Of a DNA stretch of 64,000 bases, positions 24,791 through 35,000 are shown one piece after another. The DNA is taken from assembly GCF_021134715.1 (NCBI RefSeq), contig NC_060019.1, positions 11,732,001 to 11,796,000 on the forward strand, written 5' to 3'. The position numbers were made by a program, and so were the translations under genes. The notes below the pieces were generated by a model. It saw nothing but the letters and a program-made list of their open reading frames with translations, was not told where the DNA came from and made no database searches. This DNA is from Daphnia pulex (lineage: Eukaryota; Arthropoda; Branchiopoda; Diplostraca; Daphniidae). Numbering within the stretch: the first letter of the stretch is position 1; the number at the start of each line of letters is the position of its first letter.

Positions 24791-25216
24791 AAGTTGCATC
24801 ATATTTTGTTTAATTGTCATCGTGACTATTGCAGTTTACCGTTTATAAGTTCAGAAGCAACAAAAACAAATATCGAATGTTCATGTCAAACAAATAATAA
24901 ACATGTTTTGGGGGTTGGGAAAGGAAAATGGTGGATGTTGGAGGGGGGAGGGAGGATATTTCAAGTTTGGATAAAAATTCAGTTAATCAATAACCCTATA
25001 AACGTATCCCTACCAATTAATCTCCAAACCCCACAAACACATACATTCCAACCCCGTATATTCAAACCCCGAAAACATACACCTACCAACCCTTAAATCT
25101 ATACCTTTAACCCTATAAACCAATATTAAACCTTAACCATGTAATATCTGTAATAAATAAAAAAATACACTGTATGAAATAATTTTTATTTTCATTTTAA
25201 AATGTTCAAAAAATCC
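24791..25216 (-). repeat. Palindrome inner arm, right, diverged
   Basis: Reverse-complement partner of about 21,703-22,109 at clearly lower identity than the outer arms. It contains the mirrored run of AACCCC-like motifs. Confidence 0.7.
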
Positions 25217-26854
25217 AATAAACAGAGCGTCCGGTTCAAGACGGTTTACTACTGCACGAGTTAAAACGCAACCCGCCACCACCGCTGCGGCAATGAGACA
25301 AAAAGCGATGGTTTAGTTTTGCGGAAATCTGCATCGTCTTTGTAACTTAACTGACGGAGATTTTCACAAAAAATAAACCATGGCTATTTGTTTCATTGGG
25401 TAGTGGATGCATTGTTTTAACTCGCACATGCTGTTATAGGAAATGTCTACGGCCCCCAGAGATATGTATCTGGACCGAGAAGAAGAGAGAAGTACGAGGC
25501 AAGTTTTTCCGGGGAGATGTAGTCATACTAGGCTTCCGGGTTAGACTCATGACCCTCCAAAAGTTTTCATCGGATCATGTGCCTTCCAAGTCCCCGTTCG
25601 ACCAGAGCCCTCCCCTCCTCCTGGTTTCACAGCGGGTGAGTGACCACCGGCGGGCGTTGGTTAGTGGTTAGTTAGGGAAACGGGGCCACAGAAAAGAAGG
25701 GAGCCCAGATATGCACTTGTAATTGAATCTAACAACAAAATTTATCAGTCTTGGATTACAGCATTCTCTCTTCGGTTTTCACCAGTGGATGAAGTCCATG
25801 ACAAGTATCGAAGGATTACCCTGTTAGCAGAATGAACATTTGTTTGGATGGCAATAATATTCAAATAAGATTGTAGTGACAGAAAGTAATACCTCAAATC
25901 AGGAGGGCCTGTGTAAAGAAGTCAATAAGGAGGATTCGAGGGTAGGAGCCAACGGGTCAGCAAACAACGGACCTTGTTGACTTTCTTGAAATGACAGGAC
26001 TTTTCATAAAGTCTGCCACGCAAATTCAGAAACCAGCAGTTTAGAATCTGTAATTTAAAAAATAAAGAAAAACAAATCATCTTGTTTATCATTAGTTTCC
26101 TCAATGTGCTTGACGTCTATGATGTAAAAGAATAATTAAACAGTTATCAGTATAGACTTGAAATTGTCTGAAACATTAGACAGAGTGGAGGGAGATCAAT
26201 ACTTAAAATACATATTAGACTGTATAAGGAAATAAGTTCAGTGACATGAGAAGTGAACTTACACATGAAAACACTAATCAGTTATCCAGATGATAAGGTT
26301 CTCTAGATGATGGAATGAGAGATTTTTCCATGCTGGGGTTGGTGATCTAGCAAGTCCAATACACACAGCAGATAATTATGTTGAATCCTAATAAAAGATG
26401 AGAAGAATATGTTCCAGCAATTCTGTAATAAAGCTAGTGTTAGTTATTACCTGTATCATTTTGATGGCACATTCAGTAAAACACAATGATTTTGAACAAA
26501 ATAGTTGACAGTTAAGCTGCACGACTTTTTTACGTTTCCTCCTGTGATGATGAGAAACGTTAAGGTTATCCAACGTATACAAGGAAAAGAACACATCACC
26601 GACAAGTTACAAACAAAATCACTCGAATTTACTACCTATGAATTCATTGGTATTTGGTTATTTTCGAAGAAAAAATAGCGTAACTTTTGACAGCAAACCG
26701 CCATTAGCCCATGACTGACACAAACAACACGCCATCTATTTGACACGTCTCAAAACTCAGTATTTGAAGGACTGGTCCTGAGATACTCACAAAACTTGAA
26801 AAGTGCTTTTTTGTTTGCTAAACCTTAGCACTCAATCCTTAGAACTATACATAG

Positions 26855-27236
26855 AACAAAGCTCACTTGCTAGTTTCATGCAAATTTTCCGGAAGTAAAC
26901 CGGAAGTTCGTGAAAGCGCCTCAACCATTGAGCTGACGTCAAATTAAACAAAAATTCGTAATCTCCATAAAATTTGGGGTTTATGCCTATACCTATACTT
27001 ATAACAAAATCCAACATTTGGTCAAAATCGTAAATTTTCCTGAACTATAATTCAGGATATAGGACGATTTTCCGACATTTTAAACTGATACTTAAAATCG
27101 ACCCTAAATTTGATGAGAATCACGAATATTTGAATCTTTTTGGCGTCACACGAATATTCACACAACTATTAACGAATTTAGAAACCGGATGTAGACACAA
27201 AAGCAGTGATCGAAAATTTAACAAGTGAGCTTTGTT
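26855..27236. mobile_element. MITE-like element, right-arm copy
   Basis: Mirror copy of the element at 19,683-20,064, with the same 15-bp terminal repeats at 26,855-26,869 and 27,222-27,236. Confidence 0.5.
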
Positions 27237-27892
27237 GGTGGAATCATAGTTATCGTCAGTTATTACTAAAAAAATTACCACACAACCGTTAAATGTTTAC
27301 GATGATGTGCAAAGTAACTGAAAATGACTAATTTGACAGCTGAAAATTGTCAAAGGCGTTGATAGAAAAAAAGAAACGTTTAAGTAATACTTCGCTTGCG
27401 ATTCGCAAGAAGGGCCTGATTTAGGAATTATTACGCAGACACAAAGTTTGAAGATTATAAGAAGATATTACATAAATATTACAAAGTAGTCACAGTTGGC
27501 AAGCTTTTCGAATTTTACAAAAATGCAACCAATGGAAAATTAACTAATTTAAACCACATTTCTAGTGTATGTAGACTTAACTGAAAATTCTACAACAGAG
27601 AAGCCAAGTGTTTAGTGCATAAGAAGCAAGTTTTAATCACAGGATTTCTTGCATATTTACTTCATCTACAGCAGCATAATTTCAATTTATCACACCTTAA
27701 GACAAATGATAAACAAAAGATATGGACAAAGTAGTTGATTGATTTGGATTCTAAGCTAGAAGTTTCCTGTCCTCACATGATCTTTCTTACACAATCCGTC
27801 AGTCGTAATTTGTAGAATGCCATTGGTTATCTTTTCCAACAGTGACTGGTTACATTAAATTTCTTTCTTTGGGTTCACAAGCTCTTATCTGT

Positions 27893-27997
27893 TTAAATGA
27901 AGAAAAATCCAAATCTTGACGCGTGAAGTGACCAACGTACAGGTACAGCCCAGGTGGGCAACCGAGAAACAAGAGAAAACTTATTGAGAAACGGCAT
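27893..27997 (-). pseudogene. Exon-like frame with mitochondrial-type leader in arm tip
   Basis: Read on the minus strand, an ATG opens a 34-residue frame beginning MPFLNKFSLVSRLPTW and containing VRWSLHASR, basic and hydrophobic without acidic residues, as in mitochondrial presequences. The left-arm copy has small indels that bring a stop forward, but it keeps a consensus donor (CAGGTAAGAG) that is mutated here (CAGATAAGAG). The two copies have therefore lost different parts of what may have been a first coding exon. No downstream exons were identified. Confidence 0.25.
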
Positions 27998-28139
27998 TTT
28001 CGCAATTACCGATTCAGTTTCTTTCACTCTTTAGCACACGTAGAAATAAAATCCCATGACCAACTTGTCTATAACTAAGATATATTGCCACGAACGATCA
28101 AGGAGAACGAACGAAATTTCTGACGTTTTGGTCCTGGCT

Positions 28140-28340
28140 AACAGAGGACAAAGAAGAAGGTAGGGGCTAAAGGGCTAGCCTATACCCCAACATTAAAAAC
28201 AAAAATGGCCGCCAGATGTCCTCAGTGTCCAAGCCACCATTGTGAATGGCCAACTAAAGCCATCTAGTGTGACGAAAAAAAAATATAGCCAGCTAGTATG
28301 ACATGACAATCGCCAAGTCGCCAACAATCGCCAACTAAAC
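28140..28340 (-). repeat. Arm tip plus short interspersed motifs
   Basis: About 28,140-28,235 is the counterpart of 14,533-14,632. Beyond it, to about 28,340, related short strings recur: GCCAACTAAA (twice), CATCTAGTGTGAC, AGCTAGTATGAC and repeated AATCGCCAA. These look like a decayed short tandem array. Confidence 0.5.
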
Positions 28341-31279
28341 CAGCTGCAGTGTATAGAAACCCTTCGGGTAATTATAGGACTCTGATACACAATCGATTCA
28401 AAGTCAATGCATCTCAGATTTTCAGCTGTCGTTTAAAAATAATTGTTAGTAATTTATCTGCGCCAAATGATGAAATTCGACAGCATTTCATAAGGAAGCA
28501 TTGAGATTTTTTGTTTCGTTTTTACAATGAAACGCGCTTTTCCTCTAACGACTTTTAACTTGGATTGCATGGGTTGTACCCGAAAAGGTCAGGCATAACT
28601 AGGCGACGATCAATGGGTAATACATGTCTCGTAACAAATCGGTTGATACAGGATTAGTCACCTGATATTTGAGTCGATCAAGAGACAAATATTTTAGTCA
28701 ACATTTAAGTATTGAATTCACACCATTCATGCACTCTATGTTCATGTGCGCACAGTGTCAATACCATTGCAGATGCATACAACTTCGATGTTAATCAGTT
28801 TTTTTGAACTAATTATTTATCTCCTTCTGAATATGTACAAAGAATGCAAATGGAACAGGGGGGAAACGCGATGGTACAGAACTGTGCATGAATTCCAGTC
28901 AATGTCGTAGCCCATGACATTTGTCTCAACATTTGAGCTTATGATGACATCATAATATACAGCGTGATAAAGAAAACTATTTGGCGGGGATATAGCAAAC
29001 ACAGAAAAAACAGAAAACAAACAAAAAATGATCCGTGGGGGGGGGGGGGGGTAGAAAGTTACAATTAAGAACAATTTTGCAAACAAATGAAACAAATGAA
29101 TTTATCCAACATTAGGAAATTCTTGTTGTCAAACAAATAACTTTGCCGATTCGGGAAGCATTGTAGATCAGGTAATGTACTTTGCGTTCGAAAAAATAAA
29201 AAAGATTTTTTTTTTAGTTTCAGTTTTTTTTCGCGAGGGCACAACATTTTTACAGACACTAGCAATCATGAATATTTCAACCCATTCAAACCATGAGAAA
29301 ACGATTGACATTTGAATTCCCGTTGGCTGTATTTAGCTTACTTTTGAATATAAACTCAAATTTTAAATTTAAATTTATCTCGATCTTGCTAGTTGGTTCA
29401 TTTTCCTGAGACATGGCGATCGATAAAGTGTTATCCGACAAGGAAAACAAATCTGAACATAGATAGAGGCAAACTGTAACTTAGCAATAAACAGTGTGAA
29501 CAATTGAGTCTGGATAATAATCTTCTGAAAACGATCGTTTTTTTGAAGGAAATGTTAGACTTTCGAATTTTCGATGCGAACCTGACTCAAAATCATTATA
29601 ATGTTAATCTGCCTAAATAACCGCACAAGTTGTAAATACAAAAGAGACAATATACTCACGCAGAGCATAGCCTAGCCCGCACCCCCCTTCATAAAAAAAA
29701 AAATTATAATTAAACATAAAACAAAATCCAATCCTGATTCGCCAACGCTATAGTGAAACATCATAGACTAAGCGCCCAATTTCCCTACACCTGTCTCTGT
29801 TTTTGTAAAAACCCCAAGATGTCCGTGTATAGGAACAGATGAACGTATTGTGGAAATTGTACATTTGTCGCTTGCGAAGCAGCACGTCGATTTGAACAAT
29901 ACATACGGATGCCTGTTGTATTCGTCAAGGTATATAGTGGCTGGCAATGTAAATCTAAGCTCCACAAAATAGATGTAGTATAGCCTACAATATAAACCGC
30001 GCACGTTTAAAAATACAACCGCGCCTTTCAAATTCGAAACAAGTCACGAACGATGGGTCAGACTTACAGAAAAAAAATTTCCCCTAAAATATTTTTGTTA
30101 TACTTGTGTTTTTTTTTTAATGTGTGTGTGTGTGTGTGTGTATCTTACATAATGGTATATGACATACATATTTGGTTCGCCTTGCCCTTTCAAGTTTCCC
30201 ACAACCGTTTTCCTCACTATAAAATTGAATGAATAAAATTATTAACCCATTTAAAGATGCATCGACCAATCGCATGAGAGAGCAATTTAATTTCTGAAGC
30301 TATTAACAAATGAAAATCGTAGGTGTTGTTGCTGTGCCGGGTCATTAACCGTTGAATCTGCATTTAAAGACTCGGGGAAAAAATAGCGAACTTGGCTATT
30401 AGAGCATGTCCGTCGGTATAACAGATCAAAAAGTACACACGGTAACAATAGTACGCCATTAAAAAAAAAATACCATACAAATCGGAACATGGCTGTGAGA
30501 AAGTGCAAGTTGAAATCGGTTCTATCCGCGGTTTCAATAGTTCTGACGACAAATCAATTCAGCTGGTCGTTATCTTTTGATAAATTTTGAGCTGCTCATA
30601 TCACGAGGATAGTACGCTCTGCTTAAAAGTCCTCCTGAAAGAAATGAAGAAAAATAAAAGGTTAATTTCGAAAAAATTGAATCGGAAAAATTAAGCGTCA
30701 TTTCTACTTCTAATTCTTAATTCATCCTTTCGCAAAAACAATTATCTCATTGATGAGCAAAAAGTATGAATGAAATTACTGCAATGTACTACAGATCACA
30801 ATTTTCCTTATTTCAATTGGGCCATTTAGAATTCTAAAGCTAGAACGTCAAATGTTTAAACTCGTACACAAATAATCACGTTGGAAACGTTGGAAACTAT
30901 AATAATGGAGTATGAGAAAAAAGCGGGAAATAGCGTTGGAACTTTGAGTAATCAAAAGCGACACTCAATTTGACTATAGTTGGTGCTTACCTTTGTTAGT
31001 GTGGTTTCGACAAGCGGAGTAGCGGGTAGGAGAGTGCGACCAAGCGTGATGTGTTAGTTGTTTGATAATTTTTTTTTTTTAGATCACGAAAAATCAAATC
31101 ACATACAGTAAAAAATAAAACAAAAAACAGTAGGGCCTTGGTTCTTATTATTTCTTATATCTTTTCACTCTTTGGCCCGCGGTTGGTAATTTGTGTGTCT
31201 ATAAATTGCGTAGGTGTTAATGGAGAAGTGATGCGATTAATCGATTATACGGTTCTTTTTTTTTTGTGTGTGGTTTTGT
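28341..31279 (-). other. FOXO 3' flank, probable 3' UTR and intergenic DNA
   Basis: No coding exon was recognised. A 15-G run lies at 29,037-29,051 and a TG repeat at 30,121-30,142. I found no convincing minus-strand AATAAA close to the FOXO stop, so the end of its 3' UTR cannot be placed. Minus-strand open frames of 60-92 codons here have no splice context or family resemblance. Confidence 0.4.
30121..30142. repeat. TG dinucleotide microsatellite
   Basis: About eleven uninterrupted TG units following a T-rich run, in the putative 3' flank of FOXO. Confidence 0.9.
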
Positions 31280-32077
31280 TTATCGTACCCAGGATCTCCC
31301 AGGCGCCAGAGCTGCCAAAGAGCACAGTGGCGGAGGCTGTGAGGAGACAACTGAGGATGACAGTGTGCCACCGGGAGCCGGAACAGAACTCGAAGACGTA
31401 CCAAAGTGGCCTAAATTGTTGAAATCGCCACTGTTGACGGCCGGCTGCGATTGGTGGTGGCTCAGGTGGTGCTGCTGCAGGTAGTGGTGGTGGTGGTGTT
31501 GTTGCTGCTGCTGCAAGCCCAGCTGGTACTGCTGCTGCTGCTGCTGCTGCTGTTGCATGAGCTGCTGGTGCTGGCTGAAGTTGAAGTCGAGAGAGCCGTC
31601 CATGCTCAGCTCGTGCTTGATGACTTCGTCGACGTTGCAATCCTCAAATCCGCCCTGCAGCGAGTCCAGGTTCAAGTCCAGGTCGTTGGGCATCAAGCCG
31701 GACACGACGCCGTTGTTGTTGAGGACGCCCATCAGGTGGCTCATGACTTGCGACGGAGTCGGCGTCGACTCCGACTCGTGCTGGCGGATGTGCTCCGGAG
31801 GACTGGGGCTGTGACTGGAACTGCCGTTGCCCTGGGCCAGGGCGGCCCGCAGCAAACCCGAGCCACTCCCGAGGGCGTTGCAATTGTTGGCCGCCGCCAA
31901 GTTCACCAAACCCGACTGCGACGAGGTGCAGAAGCGGCCCAAAACGGGCAGGCCGCCCGAGCCGCCGTACCCGACGTTGCTGACAAGTCCACCACTGCTG
32001 TTGCAACTGTTGTGCTGTTGTTGATCCAGCAACAGCGGAGGTGAAAGTGAATGTAGATTGTGGGACGGAGACAGGCC
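31280..32077 (-). CDS. foxo: FOXO coding exon 4, activation domain
   Basis: Encodes the last 265 residues. It contains the acidic activation segment ([20 protein letters not shown] followed by [15 protein letters not shown]), then a Gln/His-rich tract encoded by CAG-type repeats at about 31,490-31,560, and a short conserved-looking end RSWVR before TAA. Confidence 0.94.
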   Translation of the reverse strand, partial: GLSPSHNLHSLSPPLLLDQQQHNSCNSSGGLVSNVGYGGSGGLPVLGRFCTSSQSGLVNLAAANNCNALGSGSGLLRAALAQGNGSSSHSPSPPEHIRQHESESTPTPSQVMSHLMGVLNNNGVVSGLMPNDLDLNLDSLQGGFEDCNVDEVIKHELSMDGSLDFNFSQHQQLMQQQQQQQQQYQLGLQQQQQHHHHHYLQQHHLSHHQSQPAVNSGDFNNLGHFGTSSSSVPAPGGTLSSSVVSSQPPPLCSLAALAPGRSWVR

Positions 32078-35000
32078 CTGCATCGAATTGAAACCAAAAT
32101 AATTGCAATTAAAAACTTAATTTTTTGGGGTTTTTAATAAAGTGACTGTATGTCGTACCTGCAGGGTGGCCATGGAATAAGGTGGCGGAGCATTTGGCGC
32201 ATCGTTGATGATTTTGGGCGACCGCCCCAGCCCGGAAGACACTGTCCTCACCGACGAAGTCGACGACGATGAAGATGACGAACCGCCCAGAGAGTGGTAG
32301 TCTTGTTGGGCCGTCTGACTCGAGTAAGGTGACGCGTAACTAGGCGGATGGCAGAGACCGTAGCCGTTGCTGTTGCTGTTGTTTCCTGATGACGACGTCG
32401 ACGGCGACTGCTGTTGCTGCTGCTGTTGTCGTTTGTGCTGGACATTGGCCGGCCCGTTGGATGCCGATGACTTGCCGGAGGTGGACGAAGGAGCCAGGAA
32501 TCCGTTTTCGCGGATTTTCATACTTTCGGCGATGTTGTCGACCAGCTGGTCCGGGTCGTAGAAGCGGTCGCTGGTGTTGCCACCGCCGCCGCCCGGCTGG
32601 CCGTAAATGTCGGATGAAGACGGATAGTCCTGCGGACTCCACGGGCTGTCCTGCACTTCGGATTCCGGCACGGCGGGAATAGGCGAGAGGCGGCCAATCG
32701 AACTGGCGTTGGACGAAGCTCTGGGCCGGAAATCGCCCGGGCTGAGCTGCTGCAGCTGATAGTGCGGATGGCCTCCGTGCGAAAGGGACAGCGGGTGGTG
32801 AAGATGCGGCGACTCGGGGAACATGTCCAGTCCCTCCGAAACGGACGAACTGGGCGACGGCGTCGTCATCAAACCCGCCCTTAAAGCTTCGACCTTTTAT
32901 CATATTTAAAAAATTTGAATTGATTTTAATTCATTTTGGCGCGTTTTTAGTCAATTTCATCATCTTCAAGTGATTTTATTATTTCAAATTTGTTTTGTTT
33001 TTTTCTTGCAGTGGATTTTAAATTTGATTGACGACACAGATAACGGCAAGTGCGCGACTCCCGCGCAGTGAGCTATGACGTCACTTCCGGAAGTGCGAAT
33101 GCAAATGCGCAAATAGGGCGGTGGGGCGGCGCGCGTTTGACGTCTGCTTGCACTTTAAATAAGACGCCCGTTCCGATCATGCTCCAATAAATGGAGGCAA
33201 GGACAAGCTGACCCGTCACATAGTCATCAGCATAACGAGCCACGACGTGCGCTATACATCAGACTGCGTTCCTCATCACCAGCAATGAATATTCATTAAA
33301 ATACCACGGGGGAACCGGGAACAAATTTTAAATTAAAATTAAAAAAAGACGACGACATTCGTGTTGATTGACGTCTTTTAAAAAAACCGGAAAACCCTAC
33401 CACCTCGATAAGTACTATATCGTCATTTAGTCAACTCTGTGGCGGCGACACTTATTATTATGACTTCACTGTGGCCTCACTTTGCATAGAGTAATGACGT
33501 TTAAGATTATCTTGTACACAAAAATGAGGAATTTGGAGATCCATAGTTGAAAAATAAAATCAAATCAAAATGTCCGCCGGAAATTGGACGATATAGAAAT
33601 TAAAATAAATAAATTGACGGGTTGGGAGATTGTGGACTGGGGCATTTGGGTGCAGTGACCTCTCTCTGGGGGACCCAACATTTTTAGATTACATAGCTCA
33701 AGAATCCCAGATCGGTTTTATTTTATTTCTTCCAAAAATGAGACGTTGTTTCGGTTCCAGAGTCCAGCGACGATTTCTTTACACGCAGTCGTTCGACTAA
33801 AAATCAAAAACCCTTACTAAAACATATTTCTAGAGATGATTGTAGTGTGTTATATCTTCTTTGCTTGTTCAGCAGCGCACGAGCTGCTGTAACACCAAGG
33901 CTTTTGAACTTTTGAAAAAATTCATTACATAATTATATGGATGGAATTCTTTTGACTATTCATTGATACTGCAGAGGAACTCGGGAATAATTACGTCATA
34001 ATTATAATACTGGAGAGAGCTTAAAATGTCAATGAAATATAGTGCGGGGATGATTTTGTTTACCTTCTTTTTGACTCGCCCTCGCTTCTTCTCGTATTTC
34101 GAAGTTTCCATGGAAGTGGCTCGGCGTCGGGCCGATTTGCCGGGCTTGGCGTCCGGGTTGATCATCCACCAAGACGATTTGCCCGTCCCTTCGTTCTGCA
34201 CCCGCATGAACCGATTGTGCAGCGACAAATTGTGGCGAATCGAATTCTAATTCAAATCGAATACAAATAATTCAATTATAAGTCAGTTTAACAGGTTTTT
34301 TGTACACAAGTTTACATCGATAGTACATAATAAAATGATTAATAAAATTTTAGCGAGCGTGATTATTTATTGAAGACGGCCACTTTGGTTTGTCCTCTTC
34401 TGTGGTCGCTGACGAGCGCAAGAGATGCAATAAGCGGAGGGGGTGGGTTTGGGGGGTGGTGGTGGCAAAGCCTCCTTTCAAAAACCCTTTGGTTATATAT
34501 ATAGACGAGATCGAAACGAGAGAAGGCGAGATTGATTGATGATTAGAGACCAGGGGATATGGTGGCCAAGGAAGGAGGACTAGAAAGGAAAAAAAAAAAG
34601 GGAACTGCGGGAGTAAGCGAGAGCTAGCGCTCGCCATTCTCTGTCGATTTCAATGGCCAAAAGAGCCGGAGACGAGAAGAACGATCGAGACGGGCGGCGG
34701 CAACGGGGGGTTGGTGCACTGCAGTGCTGCTAACTTGGAAAATAGTGAAAGATGGACTGTCGGCCGGCACTGACAGGTCGTTTTTTTCATTTCTATATTC
34801 AAAAGAGACGAAAAAAAAAAGGGGGAGCAGAGCGGGCGCGGACAGGCCCGCTCTTTCGGTGGGTAGACTGGGAGCTTTTTTGGGGGGAGGGGGGAACAAA
34901 AAAATGATAAGGCGCAGCAGCAGCAGCAGCGCCTTTTAATACCGAACGATTATGAAAATGAGATCAATGGTTATTGCAGCCGTCTACAATCTATAATACT

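Larger units (their letters stand above)
18788..28137. repeat. 9.35-kb imperfect palindrome
   Basis: The left half read forward matches the right half read in reverse complement over several kilobases. Paired positions sum to 46,919 through most of the outer arms (46,925 at the very tips, because of small indels). Outer arms (18,788-21,702 and 25,217-28,137) are nearly identical. Inner arms (to about 23,100 and from about 24,150) are clearly related but diverged. About 1 kb in the centre has no partner. No transposase was recognised. Confidence 0.9.
25217..28137 (-). repeat. Palindrome outer arm, right copy
   Basis: Inverted near-identical copy of 18,788-21,702. On this side the arm continues without interruption into the tip at about 28,140-28,235, whose left counterpart (14,533-14,632) is displaced by the aminopeptidase block. 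Confidence 0.9.

Noticed and set aside
25230..25260. tRNA B-box-like string GGTTCAAGACGG in the arm
   Set aside because: The flanking bases do not form a T-stem or acceptor stem and no A-box lies at the right distance.
28140..28390. Region read as a CRISPR-like or regular tandem array
   Set aside because: The repeated strings are short and irregularly spaced; CRISPR is not expected in a eukaryotic genome.
31451..32044. 197-codon plus-strand open frame
   Set aside because: Antisense shadow of FOXO exon 4, made of Leu/Val runs from the CAG-type repeat.
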